A stretch of DNA of 64,000 bases from JAMQPK01 sp963761975 (lineage in GTDB: Bacteria > Acidobacteriota > Vicinamibacteria > Vicinamibacterales > JAMQPK01). Below the pieces are notes generated by a model. The model ran no database searches, was not told where the DNA came from, and saw only the letters and a program-made list of their open reading frames with translations. The DNA is taken from positions 1-64,000 of the forward strand of contig CAVXIR010000003.1 of the NCBI GenBank assembly GCA_963761975.1, written 5' to 3'. The position numbers and the translations under genes are program-made. Positions 20,059-28,763 of the stretch are shown here, one piece after another (the stretch's first letter is position 1; the number at the start of each line of letters is the position of its first letter).

Positions 20059-20163
20059 CGATCGGCATTGAGGAAGATCCGGTCGAGGAAGCTGATCATG
20101 AAGCAGGTACTCGGCGAACGCGAGGCACGCCGAGCACAACAAGATCCAACGGAGACCATCATC

Positions 20164-20850
20164 ATGACTCAGAACACACCACGCGGCGTGTGGAAAGCCG
20201 CCGATTGCGCCCTGGTCCTTAGCGATTACCAGGAACACATACTCGATACCGTGTGGCAGCAAGATCGCAGGGTCATCGAATTGAATGTATGCACTCTCGC
20301 GAAAATGGCGGTTGCCTTCAAGATTCCAGTGGTCTTGAGCACCGTGGGTGTCGAAATGGGTTCCAACGGACCGACAATCGCTTCGCTACGCGCTGCGGTT
20401 CCTGGCGTGAGAGACATCGACCGGAGTTCAATGAATGCGTGGGACGACCCCAAGTTCGTGGCTGCGGTGAAGGCAACCGGGCGCAAGAAGCTGGTGATGG
20501 GCGCGATCGCAACATCGGTGTGCCTGGCTTTTCCTTCGATCGACGCCATGGCGAACGGTTATGAAGTGGCGTTCCCAGTTGATGCTGTGGGCGACCATTA
20601 TTTAGAACAGCACGATGCCGCGATTCTTCGGCTTGGCCTCAGCGGAGCGGTCCCAACCTCCACTGTGGCGATGATCGCCGAGTGGTTCGCCGACTGGGCA
20701 TCGCCGATGGCAGCTGAGTGGAAACAGGTATTGATTCCGTACTATGACCAAATGGCTGAACTGAAGAACTCTCCCAAAATACAAAAGCCAAACGGCATGA
20801 CGGCGCTTATTGCCGGCTGGCAGGCGAAGAACACCGCACCGCACGCGTGA
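20164..20850 (+). CDS. Isochorismatase-fold cysteine hydrolase 3
   Basis: 228 residues from ATG 20164. It is clearly related to hydrolase 2: PVVLSTVGVEMGSNGPTIAS and VPGVRDIDRSSMNAWDDP match segments of it. The catalytic Asp (LVLSDYQEH) and Cys (ATSVCLAFPS) are retained, with TGRKKLVMG before the Cys. The canonical cis-peptide region before Cys is altered (AIATSVC instead of GIVTEVC), so specificity may differ. It ends the operon; a recombination-module repeat starts 75 bases later. Confidence 0.9.
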   Translation: MTQNTPRGVWKAADCALVLSDYQEHILDTVWQQDRRVIELNVCTLAKMAVAFKIPVVLSTVGVEMGSNGPTIASLRAAVPGVRDIDRSSMNAWDDPKFVAAVKATGRKKLVMGAIATSVCLAFPSIDAMANGYEVAFPVDAVGDHYLEQHDAAILRLGLSGAVPTSTVAMIAEWFADWASPMAAEWKQVLIPYYDQMAELKNSPKIQKPNGMTALIAGWQAKNTAPHA

Positions 20851-20925
20851 GCCGGTTCCCGTCCTCAGGCGTCGCTTCGGACTCGTACGAACGAACATTG
20901 CGGCGTACGAGATAAGTGCCGCATG

Positions 20926-21215
20926 AAACTGTGTAGAAACTGTGTAAGGTGGGGTCGAAAGCAGCGAAGAATACCGACGTTTACGGAGTCACACCGAGGA
21001 GCATCTTGCGGGGGGTAAGTCATTGAACAGATTGTGCGACGAAGTGTTTTGATGTCACTCCGTGAGCCTCGCCGAAATCGCTTTCCAAGCGTGCTCAATC
21101 GACCGCTCTGACATCTCTCCGTTTAGAATCAATAACTTACAGTCTCGCGACGATCAGGATTCCGGCAATTGTGATAAGTCCTCCAATGTGCGCGATCACT
21201 TACGGCCTTTTCAAG
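20926..21215. repeat. Recombination-module repeat copy A with tRNA-Ser fragment
   Basis: In order: two 11-bp direct repeats AAACTGTGTAG/AAACTGTGTAA (20926-20947), ACCGACGTTTACGGAGTCACA (about 20973-20993), a half-site GTAAGTCATTGA (21016-21027), the minus-strand 5' half of tRNA-Ser (21079-21120), TTTAGAATCAA, the inverted half-site TCAATAACTTAC (about 21129-21140), and AATTGTGATAAGTCCTCC plus GATCACTTACGGC at the right end. The same order is seen at 31.6 and 36.3 kb. No protein is recognisable in the 426 bases between the flanking genes. Confidence 0.75.
21079..21120 (-). pseudogene. tRNA-Ser(GGA) 5'-half fragment A
   Basis: Read on the minus strand, the acceptor strand GGAGAGA is followed by TG, a D-arm containing GAGCGGTCGATTGA, and the anticodon arm GCACGC-TTGGAAA-GCG with anticodon GGA preceded by T33. 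Similarity to tRNA-Ser stops three bases into the 3' anticodon stem; no variable arm, T-arm or acceptor 3' strand follows. Confidence 0.7.
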
Positions 21216-21276
21216 TATAGCCGTCGACGTCACATGAGTGATCGACACTACGAGAGGACGAGAGATCGAGTGTGCT

Positions 21277-22223
21277 CTAAGGTCCGAAAGTGAAGGCGAA
21301 CGCTCGCACGCCGGGGTCGCTCGTCACCAGGGTCAGCACGTGCCGCCGTCGCGCTGCACCGACGACCAGGCGGATCATGCCGGATCGATCGAAGCGCGCT
21401 ACTCCATCTGCGCCGACGTCTGCACCGCGGGCGTCGCCGATTGGCTTCCCATCCAGCAGCACGGTAACCGCTGCACTGCCCGAGGGTCCAGGTTGCATGA
21501 CCAGGTTCACTTCGCCGGCAGTGAACGGGAGGACAATCTTCCCCGTACCTTTCCGGAGCTCGACGTACTGACGTTCGCTTCGCCAGTCGCCTCCAGAGTG
21601 ACAGTCCCTGGCTGGCGTCGATCAGCCCCCATGTAGGTCTCGTTGGTGATCCCGGCGTAAGACGGCTGGTCGGTCCTCGCGAACACCGTTGCCTCGTGAC
21701 TGACAGCGGGCAGCTGACCGCGAGGATTGGTAGCTGCCAGCAGCCGACGGATCTCGGATTCGATCTCGTCATAGCGCCCCTCGCCCACCCAGCGCTTGAC
21801 TAGCTTTCCCTCGCCGTCGAAGAGGTATTTCGCTGGCCAGGCGTCGTTGCCCAACGCCCGCCAGACCGCGAACTCATTGTCGATCGCGATCGGATACGTC
21901 AGCTCGTGGTCGCGAATCCCACGGTCGATGTTCTCGGCGCGCTTCCCGAACTCAAACTCCGGCGCGTGCACCCCGATCACGACCAGGCCGAGCGAGGCGT
22001 AGTCGCGATTCCACGCCTGGACATAGGGCAAGGTACGAATCCAGTTGATGCAGGTGTACTCCCAGACATCGACCAGTACCACCTTGCCACGCAGCCCCGC
22101 GGCGGTGAGTGGCGCCGAGTTCACCCAGCGCTCCACTTTGAAGGCCGGCAGCGTGCCGGCCGCGCCGACGATGCACGAACCGGCAACCACAGCAAAGAAC
22201 AACAGCGGCAGAATGGTTTTCAT
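21277..22223 (-). CDS. Thioredoxin-like (TlpA/DipZ C-terminal type) protein, frameshifted
   Basis: A secreted redoxin. MKTILPLLFFAVVAGSCIVGAAG is a signal peptide from the ATG at 22223; GKVVLVDVWEYTCINWIRTLPYVQAW is the thioredoxin active-site segment, and VIGVHAPEFEFGKRAENI is typical of DipZ-like redoxins. The second active-site Cys of the usual CINC is Trp here, leaving one reactive thiol. A frame change near 21560 joins the C-terminal beta domain (VNLVMQPGPSGSAAVTVLLDGKPIG), which ends in FAFTFGP. It sits beside MsrB and cytochrome P460, suggesting periplasmic thiol or sulfoxide chemistry. Confidence 0.8.
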
Positions 22224-22423
22224 CGATGAACCTCTGATAGCTAACAGAAATCCACTTTGACCGCGCCCTCGAGTCACCGGCCGAGGAGTCGCTCTATAGA
22301 GAAGGTGCTCGGACAGCAAGCACCAGTGGTGGCAACGCTTCGCGGCTCGACGCGATGGCCCGAACCACGGCAAGCGCAATCCACCAGCCGACCTGAGGCT
22401 CTGGCTGGCGCCGCGGCGCCGGG

Positions 22424-22969
22424 TCATGTCCGGAGCTGAGGCAGCGGTTCTGCCTCAGGCACGAACTTCAGCGCTACGCCGTTGTTGCACCAGCGCTGTC
22501 CAGTGGGTGGCGGCCCGTCTTCGAACACGTGCCCCTGGTGCCCACCGCAGCGTATGCAGTGATACTCGGTTCTTGCGACGAGGATCCAGTAGTCGCGCTT
22601 TGTGGCCAAACGCCCCTTGAGCGATTCGTAGAAGCTTGGCCAGCCCGTTCCGCTGTCAAACTTCGCTTTCGAGCTGAAGAGCGGGAGATAGCACGCCGCG
22701 CACACATACGTGCCTTGCCGCTTTTCCTTGTCAAGTGGGCTCGTGAACGGCGCTTCCGTTCGCTCCTCGAAAAGAACTGCGTAAGCTTCTCGCGGCAGCA
22801 GCTTTCGCCACTCCGCCTTGGGTTTCTCGAGCTTCGAGATCGTTCGGTCGGCTCGAGTCGATTGCTCGTGAGAGTTCATGGTGGCCATCACCCGCAACGG
22901 AAGTGACGCTGCGGCCGCCGTGAACATCCGCTTCAGCCACTCACGTCGTTGCATGCGAACTCCATTCAT
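22424..22969 (-). CDS. msrB: Methionine-R-sulfoxide reductase B, Tat-exported
   Basis: About 181 residues. The N-terminus MQRREWLKRMFTAAAASLP has a twin-arginine-like signal, so the enzyme is probably exported folded. Two zinc-binding CxxC pairs are present (CAACYLPLF, CIRCGGHQGHVF), with the MsrB signature FDSGTGWPSFYE. The catalytic Cys lies in RWCNNGVALKF (usual RYCxNS). It reduces Met-R-sulfoxide in proteins. The start could be 22969 or the ATG at 22954 directly before the Arg pair. MsrA is encoded 7 kb away in the same block. Confidence 0.9.
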   Translation of the reverse strand: MNGVRMQRREWLKRMFTAAAASLPLRVMATMNSHEQSTRADRTISKLEKPKAEWRKLLPREAYAVLFEERTEAPFTSPLDKEKRQGTYVCAACYLPLFSSKAKFDSGTGWPSFYESLKGRLATKRDYWILVARTEYHCIRCGGHQGHVFEDGPPPTGQRWCNNGVALKFVPEAEPLPQLRT

Positions 22970-22984
22970 TTTCAACCCGCCTGT

Positions 22985-23540
22985 TCACCGCTTCCCGTAC
23001 TCCGTAAAAACGTAGTCTCTCGTCTTCGCTCTCGTGTGGCACGCGAACCCGCACTTGGCGTCGTTCCCTTGCGGCGGCGTGCCAGCTGTCGTACCGGGCG
23101 TGAACGTGTCGGACGCGGCGTTGTAATCGAACACGGCATATCCCCATCCACCGCTGTCCGCGAACCTCTTGCTGTCTTTCACCATGAAGTCCACGTTCAG
23201 CAGGTTGCCCGGCACCGTCGCATCCGGGAAGAACTCGTTCGGTTTCGGTATCCAGTGGACCTTGGCCATCTTGGCCCCGTCGGGAACAGCCTTCCCGTTG
23301 CCGGGAATGCCGGCCTGGTAGGCGTCGATCATCGCGGCATTGCCGAGGATCACGGCGACCACCCTCTCGTTCCGACTGATGGAGATCGATTGCCATGCTT
23401 CGTATCCTCTGAACTCAGAGAACGCGAGCCCGCCCGGGTACTTGCACGGTGTACTTGTCCTGCGCGGAAATGGCCAAGCCGCCTAAGACCGAGAGCCATA
23501 TCATCGCGATTCCAATCATCAACATGCTCTTGCGTCTCAT
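22985..23540 (-). CDS. Cytochrome P460-family haem protein (frameshifted)
   Basis: From ATG 23540 the signal peptide MRRKSMLMIGIAMIWLSVLGG ends near AISAQDKY. A frame change near 23435 leads to FRGYEAWQSISISRNERVVAVILGN and to the haem site CGFACHTRAKTRDYVFT, a CxxCH motif at the C-terminus as in the cytochrome P460 family. About 184 residues when corrected. P460 proteins oxidise hydroxylamine or detoxify nitrogen oxides in the periplasm, and many homologues have unknown roles. It follows closely upstream of the exported MsrB on the same strand. Confidence 0.8.
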
Positions 23541-23663
23541 CGCAGCACCTCGTGTAAGTGTTAGGGATGACGCCAATTAAACGATGTCTGCGTCGTCGCG
23601 GAGGCGCTCACGCCACCGACGTGATGTCGCCATCCGCGACGAAGCATTGCTTGACGGCGTCAA

Positions 23664-24893
23664 CTACGTGCGCAGCGATCTGAGGCCCGCCCGAACTTCT
23701 TCTGAAAACAGCTGCGGCTGTTCCCAGGCCGCAAAGTGCCCGCCTTTGGGGAGCTCGTTGAAGTGGATGAGATTGCGGTAGGCGCGCTCCGTCCAACTCC
23801 GCGGAGCTTGGTAGACCTCCTCAGGGAAGACGCTGACGGCAGCCGGAACGGAGATGTTGTAGTCGTTGAAGAAGGCGCCCTTGTATTCCACATAGAGCCG
23901 AGCGCTGGACACGCCCGTGTTCGTCAACCAGGTAAGGGTAATGTTGTCGAGGATGTCGTCCCGGGTTAGGTCGCCGTAGGGCTCCCCATCGAGAAAGAGT
24001 TTCATGATGTGCCCGTAGCTGGCCACGTCGTGGTCGATTAGCCAGGCGGCAAGGGCGACGGGTGAGTCCGCCAACCCGTAAAGGGTCTGCGGGTGTGCGG
24101 CCATCATCAGTTGCGTAGGGACGTGCCGGTAAAGGAACGCCATCTGGTCGTATGCCCGCTGCTCCTCAGCCGACAGACCGGCCGGCGCCGGCTTGCCGGA
24201 CGCAAGCGCAACGGCAATGTCAGGGGGCGCGGCACCGGAGAAGTTCAGATGGATGCCGATCAACTCCGGGGGTGCCTGTTGCGCCATCAAGTTCGTGACG
24301 AACCCACCCCAATCACCACCTTGCGCCGCAAATCGGTTGTACCCGAGGCGCTTCATCAGCTCCACCCACGCCCGCGCCATGCGAGCGGGGTCCCAACCCG
24401 ACGTCGTGGGCTTGCCTGAAAACCCGTAGCCGGCCATCGACGGGATCACCACGTGGAAGGCGTCCGACGCGCTGGCGCCGTGAGCCGTGGGGTTGGTCAG
24501 TGGATCGATGATCTTCAGCTGCTCGATCGGCGAGCCGGGCCAGCCGTGGGTGACGATGAGCGGCATCGCATTCTCATGCTTTGAACGAATGTGCATGAAA
24601 TGAATGTCGAGGCCGTCGATCTCGGTGAGGCAATTGGGGTACGAGTTCAGTTTCGCCTCGACCTTACGCCAGTCGTAATCGGTCGCCCAATACCGCGCGA
24701 GCGCTTGCATGAAGGCGAGTTGCACGCCCTGCGAAAAGTCCGCGACGGTTTCCTTCTCCGGGAATCGTGTCGCCGCGATGCGCCTGCGCATTTCCTCGAG
24801 TTCCGCTTCTGGAGCCTCGAAACGAAACGGACGAATCGCGGTCTTGTCAGTTGCCTGCTCGCTGGGTCGTTCGGTCACAGTGGCTGGTGTCAT
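23664..24893 (-). CDS. Epoxide hydrolase (EHN-domain family)
   Basis: 409 residues from ATG 24893, preceded by GGAGG. The N-terminal EHN lid domain (IRPFRFEAPEAELEEMRRRIAATRFPE) is followed by the alpha/beta-hydrolase core: HGWPGS oxyanion site, GGDWGG with the nucleophilic Asp, and GGHFAAWEQP with the catalytic His. Such enzymes open epoxides to diols. No signal peptide is present, so it acts in the cytoplasm. An exact 12-bp inverted repeat lies 55 bases upstream of the start and is the probable operator. Confidence 0.92.
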   Translation of the reverse strand: MTPATVTERPSEQATDKTAIRPFRFEAPEAELEEMRRRIAATRFPEKETVADFSQGVQLAFMQALARYWATDYDWRKVEAKLNSYPNCLTEIDGLDIHFMHIRSKHENAMPLIVTHGWPGSPIEQLKIIDPLTNPTAHGASASDAFHVVIPSMAGYGFSGKPTTSGWDPARMARAWVELMKRLGYNRFAAQGGDWGGFVTNLMAQQAPPELIGIHLNFSGAAPPDIAVALASGKPAPAGLSAEEQRAYDQMAFLYRHVPTQLMMAAHPQTLYGLADSPVALAAWLIDHDVASYGHIMKLFLDGEPYGDLTRDDILDNITLTWLTNTGVSSARLYVEYKGAFFNDYNISVPAAVSVFPEEVYQAPRSWTERAYRNLIHFNELPKGGHFAAWEQPQLFSEEVRAGLRSLRT

Positions 24894-24947
24894 GCTGACC
24901 TCCTTCTCGAGCACATGAAACCAGACACGCGACTTCCGATCTATCAG

Positions 24948-24972
24948 ACGAAGGTATCGACGATACCTTCGT
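24948..24972. promoter_or_regulatory. Perfect 25-bp palindrome upstream of epoxide hydrolase
   Basis: ACGAAGGTATCG, one spacer A, then CGATACCTTCGT: twelve-base arms with no mismatch. The size and one-base centre fit a dimeric TetR- or MarR-like operator. It lies between the epoxide hydrolase start and an otherwise gene-free stretch (24973-25249). No regulator gene is adjacent. Confidence 0.6.
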
Positions 24973-25249
24973 ATCACTCCGCAGCCACGCTCACACTTGG
25001 CGAGTCGGATTCGTCAGAAGTCGCACGCGGTTTTGCAACGGCGCGATGCGCTCGAATTGAAAGCCGTCATGCCCCTCCGCGATACGCGACAAACCGACAT
25101 CAAGGTCTTGTGTACGTTGCGCTTAGCACGCATCTTCGCCACATGGTCATTGCAAGTCGACGGAACGATCCGAGCCCTCGGCCCCATCGGGATGAGCTAC
25201 CCTGTGCGGACACGCGTGACGCTGCGAGAAGGCATTGGAGGCAGGGACC

Positions 25250-25321
25250 ATGACGAACGACGCGGCACGGAATTCCTCGGCTGGTTCTACGCTCCGCCAC
25301 ACGGGCACGACAGAGGTGTGA
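25250..25321 (+). CDS. Possible 23-residue leader ORF coupled to kinase 2
   Basis: ATG 25250 follows GGAGGCAGGGACC, a strong ribosome-binding site, and encodes a short polar peptide ending HTGTTEV. Its TGA is followed after one base by the GTG of the histidine kinase (TGAcGTG), so translation may be coupled. The peptide has no recognisable function; the value may lie in loading ribosomes onto a kinase gene that lacks its own clear site. Confidence 0.3.
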   Translation: MTNDAARNSSAGSTLRHTGTTEV

Positions 25322-25322
25322 C

Positions 25323-28300
25323 GTGGACGCGCCACGCGAATACTTCTCCGACGACATCACGCGGCTGGGGATCGGCCTGAACGATCTCGGCAGCATCCTC
25401 GCTCTGCCTGCCGTGTGGGCAGGCGCCGAGCCGTCTCAGATCGTCAGTACGCTGGTCGACACACTGCTCGAGATCCTCCATCTATCGTTCGTGTTTGTCC
25501 GATTGAGCGCGCTCGATGGAACGCCTTCCATCGAGATCATGCGAATTGCAGACTCACTAGCAGGAACGGACGGAGCGCGAGAGATTCGTGACGCGATCGA
25601 CGCATCGCTGGGCGATGCGTCACCGAAGCCGCTTTCACGTTCAACGACGCCCGTCGGCGAGGTCGATCTGTCGGTCGCGTCCGCGCGTCTCGGGCTCGAT
25701 GGTGAGATCGGTATCATTGTCGCCGGATCTCACAGGCCCGACTTTCCAGCGCAAACCGAGCGACTGTTCTTGGACATCGCCGCGAACCAGGCGACCATCG
25801 GTCTGCAGCAGGCATACCTCGCCGAGCAAAGGCGAGTCGCCGAAGTACTGCACGAACGTGTTGCGCGGCACACACGCGAGCTCGCCATTGCCAATGAAGC
25901 ACTGCGTGAAAGCGAGCACACTTCGCGCTTGCTCGTGCACACCATTCCAGGTCTGGTCGCCATCCTGACGCCGGCCGGTGAGGTCGATGTCGTCAACCGC
26001 GAACTCGTCGAATACTGCGGGCAGCCGCTGGAGGCGATGAAGCAGTGGGGCACCAACGGCACGATTCATCCTGACGATCTCCCGCGCGTCGTCCAGGTCT
26101 TTACACAGGCGATCTCGTCAAGCGATTCATACGATTTTGAAGCGCGCATACGGCGCTTCGATGGCGTCTACCATTGGTGTCAGGTGCGCGGGCTCCCTTT
26201 CCGCGATCCAAGCGGACGAATTCTTCGCTGGTACGTCCTGCTCTCAGATATTGATGATCGGAAGCGCGCCGAGAACGCGCTTCGTGAAAGCGAACGCGAG
26301 TCGCGCCTCATTGTGGACAGCATTCCAGGGTTCATCGCAGCCTTTACGCCCGACGGTGAGCTCGAATTCGTCAACCGTCCGATCTTCGAGTACTTCGGCA
26401 AGACGTTGGGGGAGCTAAAGCACTGGGGAAGCGGCGGCATGGTCCATCCTGAGGACCTTCCGCGTGTCGTCGAGGTCTTCACCCAGTCGATTGCATCGGG
26501 TGATATCTTCGAGATCGAATTACGCGGTCGACGTTTCGATGGCGTCTACCGCTGGTTTCAGTCTCGCGGACTTCCTCTTCGGGATACGAGCGAACACATT
26601 GTCCGCTGGTACAACCTGCTCATCGACATCGACGACCGGAAGCGTGCCGAGGAAGCTCTGCGCGAGAGCGAGCGCAAGTTTCGTCTCCTTGTCGAGACGA
26701 TCCCGGCATTCGTGTGGCGCGGGACTTCTGAGGGCGAGCTGGACTACTTGAATGAGAGGGCTGTCGAATATCTCGGCCGCACCGCGCAGAGCTTAGCAGG
26801 CGGAGGGTGGATCGAACTCGTTCATCCCGATCACCGCGACGCGACCGTACGACGGTGGCTGCATTCGTCCACAACCGGATCCTCATACGACGATCTCTAC
26901 AAGATCAGGCGCGCGGACGGACAGTATCGATGGATTCAGTCCATTGGAGAGCCTTTCTACGCCGCCGAGGGCCAGATCGCTCATTGGTACGGAGTAATCA
27001 TCGACATCGATGACCGAAAGCGCGCCGAGCAGGAACTGCGACTCAGCGAGGCGCGCAAGGCCGCCATTCTAGACTCGGCGATCGACTGCATCGTGACGAT
27101 CGATCACGAAGGTTGTATCACCGAATTCAATCCCGCTGCCGAGCGCACGTTTGGTTACCGTCGGGATGAGGTCTTGGGCCAGCAGCTGGCCAACGTCATC
27201 ATCCCGCTGGCGCTTCGAGAGAGGCACCGGCAAGGGTTCGTCCGCTACCTGGCCACAGGAGAGGCCCGGGTGCTCGGCAGGCGCATCGAAATGACGGCAG
27301 TGCGTGCGGATGGGAGCGAATTCCCCACCGAACTTGCGATCACACGCATTCCGCTGGATGGGCCGCCGTCGTTCACTGGTTACCTGCGCGACATCACGGA
27401 ACGCAAACGTGCGGAGGAGAGGTTGCGGCGTAGCGAGGCATTCCTTGCAGAAGGCCAACAGCTCAGCCGCGTCGGCAGCTTTTCCTGGGAAGTAGCGACG
27501 GACGACATCATGTGGTCAGAGCAGTTGTATCGCATCTTCGAGATTGACCGCGGTGTGCCAGTGACGTTTGAGGTGATCGGTACTCGAGTCCACCCAGAGG
27601 ACTTGTCGACGTTCAAGGAACAGATTGAGCGATCTCGCCAAGACGGCAGCGAGGTGCAACTCGAGATCCGGCTGCAGATGCCGGACCGTACGATCAAGTA
27701 CGTACACGTCGTCGCCCACTGCCGGAGCCATGGCAATCAACTTGAGTACATAGGCGCAGTTCAGGACGTGACACAGCGCCGACTGTCAGAAGAGGCACTC
27801 GCGAAGGTCCGATCGGAACTCGCACACGTAGCCAGGGCAACGAGTCTTGGAGTGTTGACGGCATCGATCGCGCACGAAGTCAACCAGCCACTTGCTGGCA
27901 TCATCACGAACGCGGGTACCTGTTTGCGAATGCTAGGCGCCGATCCTCCAGACGTCGACGGTGCGCGCGAAACCGCAAGACGGACAATTCGTGATGGCAA
28001 CCGCGCCTCGGATGTGATGACCCGGTTACGAGCCCTGTTCAGCAAGAGGGAATTCTCGTTGGAGTCGGTCGATCTGAACGAGGCTACGCAAGAGGTCCTC
28101 GCGCTTTCGTTGAGCGACCTTCAGAGACACCGGGTGATTCTTCAGTCGGAACTTGCCGACGATCTTCCAACCGTCACCGGCGATCGTATTCAGCTCCAGC
28201 AGGTCATTCTGAACCTGGTTCGCAACGCCTCGGAAGCGATGGTCGAAGTGCACAAGCGACCGCGACTGTTGCTGATCAAGACCGAACGGGAGGACGTCAA

Positions 28301-28523
28301 CCGCGTGCGTATGACGGTTCGGGATTCGGGCATCGGCCTCCCGCCGGAGAGCCTCGACTCGCTGTTCGATGCCTTCCACACCACGAAGAGCGGCGGCATG
28401 GGAATCGGGTTGTTTGTCAGCCGCTCGATCGTCGAGAGACATCAGGGTCGTCTTTGGGCCGAGCCGAATGATGGCCGCCCAGGTGCCACCTTCTCGTTTT
28501 CCATTCCGTTTCAGAGGGGATGA
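25323..28523 (+). CDS. GAF-like/multi-PAS sensor histidine kinase 2
   Basis: An intact 1,066-residue soluble kinase from GTG 25323. Residues ~10-180 look GAF-like (IVSTLVDTLLEILHLSFVFVRL; QTERLFLDIAANQATIG). Five PAS units follow (about 195-800): the first three are of the same GVYRWFQ/DIDDRKRAEEALRESE type as kinase 1, the fourth has ILDSAIDCIVTIDHEG, and the fifth starts FLAEGQQLSRVGSFSWEV. The HisKA H-box is SIAHEVNQPLAGI; the ATPase has QVILNLVRNASEAM, VRDSGIGLPPE and GMGIGLFVSRSIV. No membrane segment. Receiver and FixJ genes follow on the same strand, forming the complete pathway. Confidence 0.93.
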   Translation: MDAPREYFSDDITRLGIGLNDLGSILALPAVWAGAEPSQIVSTLVDTLLEILHLSFVFVRLSALDGTPSIEIMRIADSLAGTDGAREIRDAIDASLGDASPKPLSRSTTPVGEVDLSVASARLGLDGEIGIIVAGSHRPDFPAQTERLFLDIAANQATIGLQQAYLAEQRRVAEVLHERVARHTRELAIANEALRESEHTSRLLVHTIPGLVAILTPAGEVDVVNRELVEYCGQPLEAMKQWGTNGTIHPDDLPRVVQVFTQAISSSDSYDFEARIRRFDGVYHWCQVRGLPFRDPSGRILRWYVLLSDIDDRKRAENALRESERESRLIVDSIPGFIAAFTPDGELEFVNRPIFEYFGKTLGELKHWGSGGMVHPEDLPRVVEVFTQSIASGDIFEIELRGRRFDGVYRWFQSRGLPLRDTSEHIVRWYNLLIDIDDRKRAEEALRESERKFRLLVETIPAFVWRGTSEGELDYLNERAVEYLGRTAQSLAGGGWIELVHPDHRDATVRRWLHSSTTGSSYDDLYKIRRADGQYRWIQSIGEPFYAAEGQIAHWYGVIIDIDDRKRAEQELRLSEARKAAILDSAIDCIVTIDHEGCITEFNPAAERTFGYRRDEVLGQQLANVIIPLALRERHRQGFVRYLATGEARVLGRRIEMTAVRADGSEFPTELAITRIPLDGPPSFTGYLRDITERKRAEERLRRSEAFLAEGQQLSRVGSFSWEVATDDIMWSEQLYRIFEIDRGVPVTFEVIGTRVHPEDLSTFKEQIERSRQDGSEVQLEIRLQMPDRTIKYVHVVAHCRSHGNQLEYIGAVQDVTQRRLSEEALAKVRSELAHVARATSLGVLTASIAHEVNQPLAGIITNAGTCLRMLGADPPDVDGARETARRTIRDGNRASDVMTRLRALFSKREFSLESVDLNEATQEVLALSLSDLQRHRVILQSELADDLPTVTGDRIQLQQVILNLVRNASEAMVEVHKRPRLLLIKTEREDVNRVRMTVRDSGIGLPPESLDSLFDAFHTTKSGGMGIGLFVSRSIVERHQGRLWAEPNDGRPGATFSFSIPFQRG

Positions 28524-28551
28524 CCGATGCGGCGCCTGGTGCGTTCGCCAG

Positions 28552-28659
28552 TCGCCAGACCTGCTGCGTGAATTCGGCTTTGCCAGTGGACACGAGTTCT
28601 GGCCCACGAGCGGGTTGTCGCGAGCCCGGCTACGAGTCGGGGGCAATACCAAAGTCTAA
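28552..28659 (+). pseudogene. Relic of a receiver-domain gene
   Basis: One frame reads VRQSPDLLREFGFASG, nearly the same as VRESLPDLLRQFGFAAQ in the receiver gene 270 bases downstream; DNA identity is high over about 30 bases (CAGACCTGCTGCG... GGCTTTGCC). Nothing else of the domain is present. It is probably the scar of a partial duplication of the receiver gene. Confidence 0.4.
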
Positions 28660-28763
28660 TAGACCGTCGCCGGCAAAGTGGCGCATCCTCTGCCGGAGGG
28701 AAGGCGCAGATGGACCGCGCTCAGAGTCCATGACAGGCGCGGCACACGCGATGAGGGACGCGA

